Assembly (NCBI GenBank): GCA_001931905.2
Contig: MSJI02000727.1
Coordinates: forward strand, 1 to 64,000
Source of the DNA: Cladosporium sp. IMV 00045
Lineage: Eukaryota; Ascomycota; Dothideomycetes; Cladosporiales; Cladosporiaceae
Direction: 5' to 3'
DNA: 64,000 nucleotides
Shown here: piece by piece, positions 52,951 to 63,796 of the stretch
How the letters are laid out: each line of letters opens with the position of its first letter
How positions within the stretch are numbered: the stretch's first letter is position 1
Position numbers and translations under genes: made by a program
The notes under the pieces: generated by a model
The model's database searches: none
The model's input: the letters and a program-made list of their open reading frames with translations, nothing else
Told to the model about the DNA's origin: nothing

Positions 52951-53973
52951 TCAAAGGGTAACGACAATCTTTGCCGCGGAAACACCTTCCATCAAGCAAT
53001 CAACGCCAGCTTGTACGTGCTCCAATCCTTTCCCTTGCACAAGCGGTTGGGGTGAGGGAACAAAGGCGCCAGATGCCAGAGCTTCCGTCAGATACCCTCC
53101 GTACACCGCCTCTGCAACTCCGTTATCCCTGAGTGTAACCCCAAAGATCTTGGTCAGAGTAACGCCCTCTGGCAAGTCTTCCACACCACCTTTCGTACTG
53201 ACCACCGCACCTTTGCCGCTCGCCCTGCGCACAACTTCCACGCACAGCTTCGCCGCCTCGAAGCCGATGCAATCCAAAACACCGGCCAAAGTTTTACCTT
53301 TTAGAGCCTGCACCAGATCCTCCACGACCGTCGGACTATGGTAGTCAAACACCTCGCTCGCACCCAAGCCCTTGACATACCCAAAATTCCTCTCCGACGC
53401 AGTAGCAATAACATCATAGCCGGCCGCCCTCGCAAGCTGCACGCCATTGCTCCCCACACTCGAAGCAGCGCCCCAGACCAGCACAGTCTTGCCAGTCTCC
53501 TGCCTCGCCGGCACAGTAGGCAACTGCAAGCCCAAAAACGGCGCTTCCTGGAAAAGCCCACACGCCGCAGTCGACAAGCCCAACGGCACGACCGCAGCGT
53601 TTTCAAACGGCATGCCGTCCGGAATCTTCGCCACCATCCTCTCATCCAGAATCGTCTGTGTCTGGAAACCAGCGTCCTGAGGCCGCTGCGTCGCCATTCC
53701 CATCGCGTGGCCCAATACGCGATCACCGGGCGTGAAGGACTTGACGTCGGAGCCGACGGAGATGACTTCGCCGGCAACGTCTTGGCCTAGGATTGCTGGG
53801 TATTGCAGAGGGTACCAGGCGAAACGTTGAAGGCTGCCGTCGATGGGATTGATGGCGATGGCGCGGTTGCGGATGAGGAGTTCGTTGGCGGAGGGGGTGT
53901 AGGTTTCGGTTGGTTGGATGGTGAAGGGGTGGGCTTTGGGGGCGGTTAGGTAGGCTGCGGTGTTGGTTGACAT
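52951..53973 (-). CDS. MDR-family NADPH oxidoreductase, toxD / enoyl-reductase type (copy 2)
   Basis: An intronless frame of 340 residues from the ATG at 53973 (MSTNTAAYLTAPKAHPFTIQ), the same start as copy 1; the longer open frame to 54045 lacks an ATG. GroES-like and Rossmann parts, including VLVWGAASSVGSNGVQLARA, are intact. Twenty substitutions separate it from copy 1. The densest cluster, VKSFT versus ATYFK after SVGSD, lies at the surface loop before PGDRVLG, and most others are conservative. Function as for copy 1; the substrate is unknown. Confidence 0.94.
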   Translation of the reverse strand: MSTNTAAYLTAPKAHPFTIQPTETYTPSANELLIRNRAIAINPIDGSLQRFAWYPLQYPAILGQDVAGEVISVGSDVKSFTPGDRVLGHAMGMATQRPQDAGFQTQTILDERMVAKIPDGMPFENAAVVPLGLSTAACGLFQEAPFLGLQLPTVPARQETGKTVLVWGAASSVGSNGVQLARAAGYDVIATASERNFGYVKGLGASEVFDYHSPTVVEDLVQALKGKTLAGVLDCIGFEAAKLCVEVVRRASGKGAVVSTKGGVEDLPEGVTLTKIFGVTLRDNGVAEAVYGGYLTEALASGAFVPSPQPLVQGKGLEHVQAGVDCLMEGVSAAKIVVTL

Positions 53974-54715
53974 TTTGGTGGTTGTTGAGGTTGGGTTTTG
54001 GTCTCCTAGTAGAATAATTGATGGTCTTGAAGGTAACGCAATCAATTGAGAAATGTTGCAGAAGGGTTCCGATGATGTATTGAAGGCGAATACCAGGTAA
54101 AAACATCCTGTGGTCCTCCGACCTTTATACCTGTCATTTTACCGCTCCAGGAAGATGGTCTCGTAGAGTTGTCATGATTCTTGATCTGTTTCGAGGCAAG
54201 CTCCGGAGATTAGCAAGGCTTCACTGCGGAAGGATTCAATAAGTGGGAATGTCCGACGAGAAGATTCTATGCATCGTATGCAGGACGATGTATGTTCCTG
54301 TCGTTGCGATCGGCCCGGTCGAAAGAAGTGAATCTGAGCAGGCATATCTCCGAATCCTGCTCGGCCGAGAGAGGGGCTTCGTACGAGCTCTCGTGCGAGC
54401 TTGGAAATCCGCGGTTGACGTATCTCTAAGAATTGATTTTGTGCCTTAACATTTATGCTTATATTTCCCTTGACATCAGATCGATTTTTCGCAATGACTT
54501 TGACCAGACAATCGTCTCAGTGGCCAATGTAGCAAGTGAAGAAGCTCGGATTTGGTGAAGGAGATCTTCAGCATCCCTTGTCGTAAGCCCCGCATCAACT
54601 TCACCACAGCGGACTGCCATCCCACTTTCATCCTCTCGCCAAACATCACACACGATGTGAACAACAATCTTGCCGCTGCTAGTCAGCTACGATACCAACC
54701 CACCCCGTTGACGCC
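53974..54715. promoter_or_regulatory. Bidirectional promoter, oxidoreductase / PITH protein (copy 2)
   Basis: 742 bp between divergent starts, similar to the copy 1 interval; an open plus-strand stretch at 54243-54449 is not called. Confidence 0.4.
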
Positions 54716-55456
54716 ATGTCGCATTGCCATCACGAGCACGAAGGCCACGGCCACGACCATTCCGAGGGAGCTGCTCACGACCACACCGATGACCTCACAC
54801 CCGCCGTTCAGAATCACGTATACCAGCAGATCGACTTTGATGCGATCAATACTTTGAACGAGAGCGAATCAGGCAGCGGTTCAAAGATCGTGAAGAAGAC
54901 TTGGGATGAGAGGCTGGACGCTGAGCCGGAACTGAAAAGCGATGCCGACGAGCAGCTCCTTATGCATATCCCGTAAGCGAGTACTGCCAAAGAAAGAATA
55001 CAATTATGGTTCTGACGTTGTCTCAGTTTCACAGCACAAATTCGACTACACAGCATCCTCATCCGCACATCAACTACTCCCTCCGCTCCCATGAACCTCA
55101 AGGTCTTCATCAACCGCGATGACCTCGACTTCAGCACCGCCTCGTCTCTTCAGCCGACGCAAACACTCGAGCTTGCACAATCGAACGAGATACAAGAAGT
55201 GCCCGTGAAGCGCGCGCTTTTCAATACTGTACGGTCGCTGCAGCTCTTCTTCGAGGACAACTTCAGCCAGGGCGAGGAGGATGAGACGGTCGTGAGCTAC
55301 ATCGGATTCAAGGGGGAATGGCTCAAGGCAAGCAGAGAAGCTGTCAACTTCCTCTACGAGGCTGCTGCAAACCCCGGTGATCACAAGATGGCCAGCGGAG
55401 TAGGAGAAAGATTAGGAAGCGGAATCGGAGGCGCGGGCGGCAGAGACGGCACATAG
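54716..55456 (+). CDS. PITH-domain protein, PITHD1 type (copy 2)
   Basis: Two exons, 54716-54972 and 55027-55456, giving 228 residues. Exon 1 encodes exactly the same protein sequence as copy 1, including the His-rich start. Exon 2 has two replacements (STTL to STTP, and NLKIF to NLKVF). Many silent third-position differences show that both copies have been under purifying selection since they separated. The convergent neighbour again ends 59 bp away. Confidence 0.95.
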
Positions 55457-55515
55457 AGGAAGAAGAATTGACTTGAACGGACACTGAATTTCGGCGCGAA
55501 CACGGAAGACAAACA

Positions 55516-56118
55516 TCACTCAGTGCATTGATTCCTGCATGGAGAGAAAGCTCTCCAGCCTCGTCTCACAATCTGACGATTTGTCTTCAACATAGCCTCC
55601 TCCTCTTCTATCCCAACCTTGCCCTTAAGCGACGGCGCTCTGGCATAAGGGTTCCACCAGAGCTCGTGCACAAGAGCCCCGAACACAAACACCGTATGCG
55701 AAAGGAAGGCCCAGGTGACGTAGAGTCCGACGAAAGCGCACGCCACTGTCAGTTCCGACGGTACCGGCACGAAAGCTCCAAGCCATGTCATGAAATCGTG
55801 CAACCATACGTCGACGCGGCGTATGATGAATGCGGTCCCGACGATCCAGGTCAGTGGGATGTTGACCCATAGGCAGAAGCGGGCGAGGACGGTTCGTAAG
55901 CCCCAGAAGACGAGATATGTGCTGTCGTCTTGTGAGGGGCCGTCGAATTTTTGTTGGATTGCATGTTTCGACTTTCTCGGTAAAGCTTTCTCGAGCTGAC
56001 TGTTGTTTTGTGTTGTTGTTGGTCTTAGCGTGAGATCTTTTTCGTCGGGTTTCATCTCGTCTCGAGGCATTGTTTGGGCAGGGCTGTAGTAGTTCCCACT
56101 TTTGTCTGAAGATGTCAT
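55516..56118 (-). CDS. Small fungal membrane protein, unknown function (copy 2)
   Basis: A single exon of 200 residues from the ATG at 56118 (MTSSDKSGNYYSPAQ). The frame is open upstream to 56301 but without an ATG, and the upstream part is not shared with copy 1. The membrane segments (WGLRTVLARFCLWVNIPLTW, WLGAFVPVPSELTVACAFVG, LYVTWAFLSHTVFVFGALVH) and ELWWNPYARAPSLKGKVG are nearly unchanged. The polar region at about 30-62 (KDLTLRPTTTQNNSQLEKAL) differs widely. Same unknown family as copy 1. Confidence 0.68.
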   Translation of the reverse strand: MTSSDKSGNYYSPAQTMPRDEMKPDEKDLTLRPTTTQNNSQLEKALPRKSKHAIQQKFDGPSQDDSTYLVFWGLRTVLARFCLWVNIPLTWIVGTAFIIRRVDVWLHDFMTWLGAFVPVPSELTVACAFVGLYVTWAFLSHTVFVFGALVHELWWNPYARAPSLKGKVGIEEEEAMLKTNRQIVRRGWRAFSPCRNQCTE

Positions 56119-57749
56119 GGCAGGCCCAACGCTTTCCGTCGTCAATGTGAGACGATCTCTTTGGTAGGAAAAGTTGTAATGAGTTGCCGAATTATGAAGC
56201 TGTAGAGAAGTGAAGACAAAAGATCTGCCCTTATTTTTCGAAGATCTCCTTCCCGATATATATTGCAGCTGCAAATAGTAGCACCAACATAGAGCCGGCA
56301 CGCGAGATCATATACCTACCCACTGGCCAAGAGGCGAAGGATGCCAAACCTGGGCCGACCATCCGCCAAGCTGAACTATTCGAGTAATCTGAGGAACGGG
56401 GCGAGAGTAACATGGGGGAAACATCCGGTATCCGGCATCGGAAAGGAAGAATTAGCAAGGGCGTTTTACGGAAGGAGATAGACGACGTCGAATAGTCGGG
56501 TTGCTAGATCTCGCTTCTTGCGATTGGCGTTCCGTGCAGCTTTGCTTGGGTGGGTGCGTTGGAACTTGCAATAGGCTGTGAGCGTGGGTTTCTGGCTGCG
56601 CCCAGTGCTTGAAGACTGTGCTTTTCGGCGTTTGGGCGATGCGGCCCAGGAGACGGCTGGCGGTAAGGCGGTAAATTCATGTCATCACATATCAGGATAT
56701 TAACTAGGATGTATGACCTCAGTTTGTACAGGGAACAAGCTGCGTTGGTCAAAGTCTTCAGAGGCGGTTGCTAACGGCTTGGGCAGGGATCCTGTCTTTT
56801 CGCGAAAACGCCTTTTTGTCCTAGTCAAACACGGTATATCCCAGGAATTCCTTCGGTGTCGCTTGGAGCCCTATCCCAGCCCCCTGCCAATAAGCCCAAA
56901 CTACGCTTGGCCCAGATTGTAATGACGGTGTTCCTCCATACATGGACAAAGCATTCAGACTATTGTTGGACTGTTCTGACCTCGTGGCTCGGCTTGCGGT
57001 CCGAATGGGATCTCTCGGCCTCATGCTCCTGATGTCCTCTGAGAGCAGGCCATGCAATGACGCATCCTACATACTGTTACACCGAGCACATCGGGCTCTT
57101 CTCACCGTGCTATTCCGCCTCCTGTCAGGTAGAGGCAATGAGGCTCAGTGAAAGGCAACCTCTGGCCAAAGGTATAGGGTAGCATGCGAGGCCGCGACGG
57201 CTGCAAGCTTCCCGTCGACGCCTTTCAATGTTACTGCATGAGAAACAGCTCAGCAGCAAAACACCTGGAACATATGGTCCAAAGAAATTACAGGGCGATA
57301 CCGAGAAATCATTGGGTGAGAACGTACGCTTCGCTGGCACTCAACGGCAAGAGTTCCCAAAAGAAGTGTACATGGCTACATACCCCGCGCATTTGGGGTC
57401 CGTCTCAGCTATTAGCCACAGGTAGGTATGTTGCCTGTTGCCCACGCTTTCTGTTGGGGCGGTACAGTATGCAATCGAAGGAGGCTTAGCGACCGAGTGA
57501 CAGGCCCATTTCTCCTATGCCTGTAATCTGGCAGAGCCGAACCTTTCTCTTTAATACCACAGTCATAACCACGATTCGAAGCACAGGTCGATTTCGCGAC
57601 ATTGATTTTCAGACAGCGTTCTAGGGAATGGATCGCCGGCAACTCGATCTTCGCGGTCCCGAAGGAGCTACACCTGCCCGCTGCCTTGTCTCGTCGTCGA
57701 GGCCTTGCAGGGCGCTGCAGCTCTTATTCCCTCCCAGTCCTTAGACCTG
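56119..57749. other. Divergent intergenic region (copy 2), membrane protein / C2H2 regulator 1
   Basis: 1.6 kb homologous to 22827-24447, with frame-breaking indels. It contains the motif at 57430-57445. No gene seen. Confidence 0.5.
57430..57445 (+). promoter_or_regulatory. GTTGCCTGTTGCCC-type motif, regulator 1 promoter (copy 2)
   Basis: The same 16-mer as 24129-24144, about 305 bp upstream of regulator 1, although a 4-bp insertion (GGTA) sits just upstream in this copy. Confidence 0.4.
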
Positions 57750-58898
57750 ATGGATCACTACCGGGCCTGGCAAGCTCCAGCGGCTTTTGAGGGAGTCGAT
57801 CAATACGTCGGACTTTGGCAGTTTGGAAGTCAAACTCAAGGTGGGCCTGGCAGAGTTTTGGATGCGAATACAGCACAGAGTTCGAATGCTGGACTGGCAC
57901 CCGACTCGGACTTGGATGTCAATATGCTCAGCGCTTACGGGTCGTTTGAGGACTCGTGGTCGGCAGAGGCCCACGACGGGTTCTATCGTCACTCAGGTAC
58001 ATCGGAGGCGCAGAACTCGCTACCAACCAGTGGCATCGAGGAGTTCTTTGCAACAGACAAGTCAAAGTTCCTCAAACCCACGCTCAACGAGTTGACACTA
58101 GGAGGGCACCAGCGTAGAACGGGAAACACATCCGGCTTACTGCAGGTGTACTACGAAAATTCGACAAGCAGGACTCAAGACCGGCAGTATCAATCGAACT
58201 CACAATGGCGTGAGTGCGCCCAGTGTTTGGCGTCTTTCGAGAGCTTGCGAAGCCTCGAAGAGCACGTTAGAGATACCCTGCATAAGGGATGGAAGTGCGC
58301 AGACTGCGTGAAGTCGTATGGCCGACGGGACACTTTCTTGCGGCACAGGGCAACGCACAAAGACGGTACACGCAAGTGTACTCATTGTGAAGCCGCCGGG
58401 AAGGTGAAAGTGTTCAAAAGAAAGGACCACCTCATGGAGCACATTCGGAACGTCCACCCCAGAGGCAGCGACGCCGCGAAGCTCATGTCGTTCAGCTGTG
58501 AACAGTCAAATTCATATGGCTCACCGAAAAGCACTGCTCTCAGTGACGCCCGCTGCTTCGATGACCTTCTGCGGATCACCGAGGCTGATACCGTCGCCGA
58601 CCGCAGCCTCTCAGAAAGCTGCACATCGCTTTCTCAGCCACCGTCGCTCGTAAGCCACGTGGAGGAAGAGAAGAGCACGCTAAAGCAACAACAAGCAATG
58701 TGTGACATTGTCAGGTTGTTGAGCGATGTATTAGGGCCCCGACATCACAAGCTGATGGGAAGTCTTGAGAACCTCGAGGGTCGCTTGAAAGCTCTAAGTG
58801 GCCCGAAAATCGAGTCTGTGGCAGAGAGTATGGCAGAGCTGGCCTTGGTCAAAACTTTGCTTTCTAACGAGCCCAACTGTTCGTGTCCAAAGCATTGA
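57750..58898 (+). CDS. C2H2 zinc-finger regulator 1 (copy 2)
   Basis: An intronless frame of 382 residues from the ATG at 57750, the same length as copy 1. All zinc ligands of the three fingers are kept (CAQCLASFESLRSLEEHVRD, CADCVKSYGRRDTFLRHRAT, CTHCEAAGKVKVFKRKDHLM). Non-ligand positions of fingers 1 and 3 differ, for example NVSH versus DTLH, and GKQKAF versus GKVKVF. The C-terminal module (IVRLLSDVLGPRHHKLMGSL onwards) is conserved. It appears functional and could bind the same or slightly different sites. Confidence 0.9.
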   Translation: MDHYRAWQAPAAFEGVDQYVGLWQFGSQTQGGPGRVLDANTAQSSNAGLAPDSDLDVNMLSAYGSFEDSWSAEAHDGFYRHSGTSEAQNSLPTSGIEEFFATDKSKFLKPTLNELTLGGHQRRTGNTSGLLQVYYENSTSRTQDRQYQSNSQWRECAQCLASFESLRSLEEHVRDTLHKGWKCADCVKSYGRRDTFLRHRATHKDGTRKCTHCEAAGKVKVFKRKDHLMEHIRNVHPRGSDAAKLMSFSCEQSNSYGSPKSTALSDARCFDDLLRITEADTVADRSLSESCTSLSQPPSLVSHVEEEKSTLKQQQAMCDIVRLLSDVLGPRHHKLMGSLENLEGRLKALSGPKIESVAESMAELALVKTLLSNEPNCSCPKH

Positions 58899-59223
58899 AT
58901 AGACTTTGTTTCATTGGTCGGCGAAAACCTACAAGTATTCTTCGAGATGATGATTCCGATGGTGTGGGGATGGTTCAAGCGTGCTTCATCAAAGCTATAA
59001 AAGTCAAAATAAAGTCAAAATGGACTTCACTGATTGCACACGAATATTGCGACATGGCGACAAAGACCCCGGAATTTCTTGATAAATTGCAGGTGGTCTC
59101 AAAGTCGCTTTCATTTCACAAAATAGCTAATTCTAGCTGAAGATAACACCCATTCCAGAGCAGTGACAAACCCCTCATTCATTGAACGAAGCACAGTGGT
59201 AAGCCAGCATGTCCTTACGTCGC
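58899..59223. other. Intergenic (copy 2), convergent 3' ends
   Basis: 325 bp, homologous to 25597-25932; no gene seen. Confidence 0.5.
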
Positions 59224-59960
59224 TCAACACTGCTTCTTCTCAATGCCACGGCGATCACGAACGGTCTTTCGCAGTGATGGCTTACGATCACTGCGCGGCT
59301 TTCGAATATTGGTTAGAGATTGGTACTCGAAGATCCCACTATTCTCGCACTGATCGATCAGTTCTTCCCGGCCCTCATGGCGGTAGGCTGCAGGAGTTGT
59401 GGTGTTATCCACTCGTTTCCATTTGCGACGACAGAGTGGCGGCTGATCTGACGGTGCACATGGTGCAAGCCGAGGCTCATAAGTCGCGCGACCGAGGGCT
59501 GAGAAATATGCCTGAGGTACGTGACGACCGGGCAATAACGTGCTGGTTGGGAAGTCAGCTTCGAAAGAAGCTATGGCATCTTCCGGCGTTTGATCCGGCA
59601 ATGACCCGGTCCAGGTGTCGGAGAAGGCTGTGAAGTCTTCTGGCGACGAGTGGGGAAACCATTCCACTTCATCATTCGCCTGAACGTCCTGGCGTGGAGA
59701 GAGGTTGACTCTGGCTAAATCACACGTGCCAACATGGTATGGGTAGCGACCCTCTTGGCTGAGCACAAGCCCATTGTCTAAAGCGTGCCAGTCAGCATTC
59801 ACATCTATTACTATTGGCTTCAATGAGATCACTGACGGGTGTCAGACAAGGAACGACCCGGAGGGCGGCGGACGTGTGTCCGATCCCGAGCGCCAGGCTG
59901 ACGGAGCCCACGCGCTATTGCGTCGTCGCTGGCAGGGGTGTTGCGTCTAGACGGGTCCAT
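59224..59960 (-). CDS. Arg-rich orphan protein (copy 2)
   Basis: Two exons, 59837-59960 and 59224-59777, giving 225 residues, three more than copy 1 because the stop is displaced (ending GIEKKQC). The donor GTCAGT, branch CTGAC and acceptor CTTTAG are as in copy 1. The start MDPSRRNTPASDDAIARGLR differs from copy 1 by one residue although several codons differ silently. The core FTAFSDTWTGSLPDQTPEDA is unchanged. The part after exon 2 begins and the region before the C-terminal basic cluster are the most variable. Confidence 0.62.
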
Positions 59961-60121
59961 CGAATCCAGATAATAGTCCTCACCAAGAAGTGAAAATCAC
60001 ACTGAAGTAAGGGAGATGGGAAGAGAGACTCGAGCTTAGATATAGATGATCTGGGACAAAGTCTTGAATCATACTGTCTTGCATTCGAGATTCTTAAGTA
60101 GATTCCGAGCGAGCTTCCACC

Positions 60122-60150
60122 AGGTATGTTGCCTCTTAGCCTGTTGCCCG
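60122..60150 (+). promoter_or_regulatory. GTTGCC/CCTGTTGCCC motif pair, Arg-rich gene promoter (copy 2)
   Basis: The same 29 bp as 26823-26851, 162-190 bp upstream of the Arg-rich gene start. Confidence 0.4.
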
Positions 60151-60277
60151 TCTATTGTCAAGCGTTGTGCTTGCGTACGCGCGGCAAACGGTTCCCAAAT
60201 TCTTCAATAGTGAGGAGTAAGCGACAGGCCATCGTGCGTTGTTCAAAACCTCAGGCGTGACACTCACGGTGGGCAAC

Positions 60278-60291
60278 GGGCAACAGGCAAC
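60278..60291 (-). promoter_or_regulatory. GTTGCCTGTTGCCC motif (copy 2)
   Basis: Minus-strand core identical to 26979-26992, with the extra GTTGCCC beside it also kept. Confidence 0.4.
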
Positions 60292-61181
60292 GGGGATTCC
60301 TGGCTCTCTGGTTTGGTAACACAGCATGCTGCGGGCAATTTGTTGAACCATTGTAGATGAGAGCTTGGAAAGCTTGATGGGAGTGACGTATTACCACTGA
60401 GCTATACGAGCGCCGCCCCTCGCCCAGGTGCGTAGATTAATAGTCCTTTCATGTTATCTTAACTCGTGCGAGGACGTAAAATACACGCTCGCTCTCATTA
60501 GAAAAAGTATCGTGACAAGTGACAGTAAATAATCAGCTAGTGAAAGATTCAAAGTAAAATTAGGCGCAGGCATCTTCAATAACGCGCTCAAGCTTTACAT
60601 ACATGGCGTCGGCCTTGTACCCGATTAGGGCTCTAGGTGTGGCTCGCAATGTTATGTACGTCTAGGTAACACCGCATCTACATGCTGACTGTCTCGACCG
60701 TAATTCACATCCCCGACCCCAATCATTCTTGGCAAATTGGCTCGCGATCGAAAGGGGGGAAGCAATGTTCGTGAAGCTCTGACCCCAACACCAAGTGATG
60801 AATCCGTCAATCAGGCAGTGAAAATCTCTTCTCAGGTACCCTATGCTGCCCACGCAGCAAAGTCTTGCGGCTTAGCGTCGAGGCAATGCGAGTATGTTGT
60901 GTCCAGGACAGGTGCAAGGTGTCTGATCTATCCTGCTGAGTGTACTGGGGTAATGCGTCGCAGATTCGTCATCAGGCAGATGGTTCTCGCAATCGTTGCT
61001 TAATCAATCTCAGTGTGTGACGGAGCTGGGGAGACCACAAGATCGTCCTTTCAATTTTGTTGAGTATCAGGGGAAAGTCCAGTTCGACTATGACGGTTCG
61101 ATTGCTCGTTTCAGCCATTAAGCTCCAGCATCTTGCGATGATGGGAGAATGAATGTTTGATATGATATCTGCCACCGAGAC

Positions 61182-61829
61182 TTAACGAGGAGGCAATTTA
61201 CGCAGATAGTGAGCAAGAGCGTCTTGGTCGGACTGCAGCGAGGAAGGTCCATATCTGCCGGGAGATCCATAGAGAGGGTTGGTGGCGGCTCCGCCAGCAA
61301 ATCTGGTAACATCTCGCAGTGGGCTGCCGAAAGTTGCCGCGACTTGTGGATCTTGGGCGTTCCGGCGGGGCGGCGGCATCACGTCTCTGGCGACATCGGT
61401 ACCGCTGCCCGCCGTAGCGCCAGCATCAGACGTCTTGACCGAACGGGCAGGTTGCTGCAGGATGCCTGGCGAGCGTCAGTACTCAGTGAGGTCTACAATT
61501 GTTGCGACAAGACTCACCGTTTTGACGATTGCCTGTAGGGTCGGCTCTCAGGGGTGAACGCAAGATTGGCGACGAGTTACCACTCTGGGGAGACCCCGTG
61601 GCATTGGCTGCTGGTATTAGCGTCGCAATGAAGTGTACGTTCGTTGACAACAAGACTCACAACTCAGTCTATTCGCAGCGAAGCCTGTGGGCCTCTGTGA
61701 TGGGTTTCCAGCCGACTGGTTTGTAGCCATAGAGCGTGTGTGTTTGTCGTCATGATATTTCTGTTCCTCACGAGGTTTATCGCGAGGTCTCTTTGACGGC
61801 TGTTTGCGGTTGGGATTCTTAGATTCCAT
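61182..61829 (-). CDS. 180-residue orphan protein, three exons (copy 2)
   Basis: Exons 61661-61829, 61518-61607 and 61182-61465 give 180 residues, the same exon lengths as copy 1 (169, 90 and 284 nt). Start MESKNPNRKQPSKRPRDKPR; C-terminal third MPPPRRNAQDPQVAATFGSP onwards to AHYLRKLPPR. Intron lengths differ slightly between copies while exons do not, which supports the model. The tandem CAGCAG acceptor before exon 2 is retained. Function unknown. Confidence 0.65.
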
Positions 61830-63796
61830 AATGTAGTTCGCAATGCGTGAGGTAGGAGGTTGTTCAGAAACCAAAAGACCAAGCAAAATTGGAATAGGGG
61901 TAGGAAAAGAAAGGGGTGGGGGGGAGAGACATATTTGCGAGGAAAAACCCCAACGACTACATGCGACACAGACCCAAAGGACCGCCGATCACTAAGACCG
62001 CAGCTCCTGGGCATTCTTACAACAGAGAAAGCTTTGAGAACAACAGACAGTTCGCGTGACGCTGCTTCCGCCCTCATTTGGGTCATCTCGACCATGCCGC
62101 GACAGTAATCTCGGTGGCATCAAGCTCTCCTCATTTGTGCTGGCGCCATTGGCGGAAAGAGGGCGGTGGCGAGCTGTTTGGTACGGGCTAACAGCGGGAG
62201 GTGTGCTTGCAGGGCTCCAAGGCAGAGATATCGTTGGCCAGCGGTGCGACTTAACAGGTGACCGCGCGCGGGGTCATCGACTGCCAGCACAGTTCCTGGG
62301 TTCGGGAAAGTCCCAGTGTGTCGAGGGCGTCCGGGAAAAAAGGTAAAACGATGAATGAAGGCTGTACCGATTCCGCAGGATAAGTCATTCATCATATGAA
62401 ATGACTTTGCCCGTTGAATCCTCAACCATAGCAATGCCGGAATATCGTTATTCTCTTGCCGATGCAGTCGCCAAAGCAAGGATGTTCATGCTTTTGCATT
62501 GCATACACAGCTGCTAGGCGTAATGCCTTGGCAATTCGCTCTGGTCTGTCCCAATATATCCAAACCTTGATACGAGCTCTTGTGCCGGCACGCAGGCCGC
62601 GTGGCCTTGTGTAATGGCCCCGCCTGGAACACGATATGCTGCCTGCGTCCCGTGCCAAGGGTGTCGGTGAGCAGCTACACGGAGTGCTTTTGCCATGCAA
62701 AGGCTCCCCGAGCACAGCAAGTGTTGGACGGGGAGAGGTGACGCCGAGCATCTCCGCAAGGCTCCAAGCACCCCACGGCGAGCTCTTTGCGTCCGCCAGC
62801 GAACGGATGGTAGTCGTGCCACGTTTTCACATGGTAATGAGGCATTTTCGAGTAGCTCGTCGTGCTGGAAGCGGTTCCTAGTGGTCGAAGGGATGGGTGG
62901 TGTGACGGCTGAAGGCAGCCGAGATCACCGTCGGGCAGCAATGTCGTCCATGTGACAGTATCGAGAGTGGGATGGCTTGTAATCTTGTTGCCTCGCGCGA
63001 AGGAGGTGGTGTGAACGTGTGAAGGCTTGCGTGGGCACGAGCTCGGGGGAGGGCGGGACGTCGAGGGCGGCCTCCGCTGGCACCGCGGAAGCTGTACGAT
63101 GACGACCGTATAGATTTCGAAGGATCCATACGCAGCGAGGCTGAGCGGTCGAGAACCCAAAGCCTGCCAACGAATGTTGCGTTGCAAAGCACCGGAGCAT
63201 GAGCTCTTGAAGATGTTGCGACAGCAAAGACTGACGATGCGATTGATAGTGATGAAGATTCAAAGAGTTTTTTTGCTGACCGCGCCGGATATTTGAAGAG
63301 TAAATAATTGCATGCAATTTGGCCCTTTTGCCTGGCCGTTGTGGGCCGTTAGGCCTGTTGGGCCCTCTTGCCCGTTTGCCAACTTCTCTCGTGTGAAGTT
63401 CAGCCCGACTGCGGACGGCTTATCGTGGCGCGGCATGATTGACGAGGGGGAGCTCTCAGCCTGATCGCTTGCGTGACCAGCTCCAGACAGCCACCAGCCT
63501 GATCCGAGCGTGGGGATTCATTTCACCGCAGCTTGTAACATGGCTTTTCCCCCGAGGAAACTGTGTCGATGCGGGCCACGTTCCAGTCTCGCAGCGCTGA
63601 CGCTCCATAGCAATTGCCGATTATAAGCTTGAAGGAGGTGAGCGGGAGAACATGTGTAGCCACCCTTAAGTGGTCGCGAGAGTCATGGGTTGCTACCGTC
63701 CAATATTAAGAGGCATACCTCTTCTTTAGAGCTCAGCTTTCTGGGTGCACCTTTCGCTTGCACTTTGTCTCCTTTGATGTTCTGAAATTCTTTTCC
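61830..63796. other. Divergent intergenic region (copy 2), 180-residue gene / C2H2 regulator 2
   Basis: About 2 kb homologous to 28501-30472. Frames on both strands are shifted relative to copy 1 by small indels. No gene called. Confidence 0.45.
63344..63380 (+). promoter_or_regulatory. GGCCTGTT / TTGCCCGTTTGCC cluster, regulator 2 promoter (copy 2)
   Basis: Counterpart of 30011-30048, about 420-450 bp upstream of regulator 2; the first repeat has decayed to GGCCGTT. Confidence 0.35.

Larger units (their letters stand above)
59961..61181. other. Intergenic (copy 2), Arg-rich gene promoter
   Basis: 1.2 kb homologous to 26661-27854, with the two motif clusters (60122-60150, 60278-60291) and a tRNA-like A-box at 60394-60404. 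No gene called. Confidence 0.5.
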
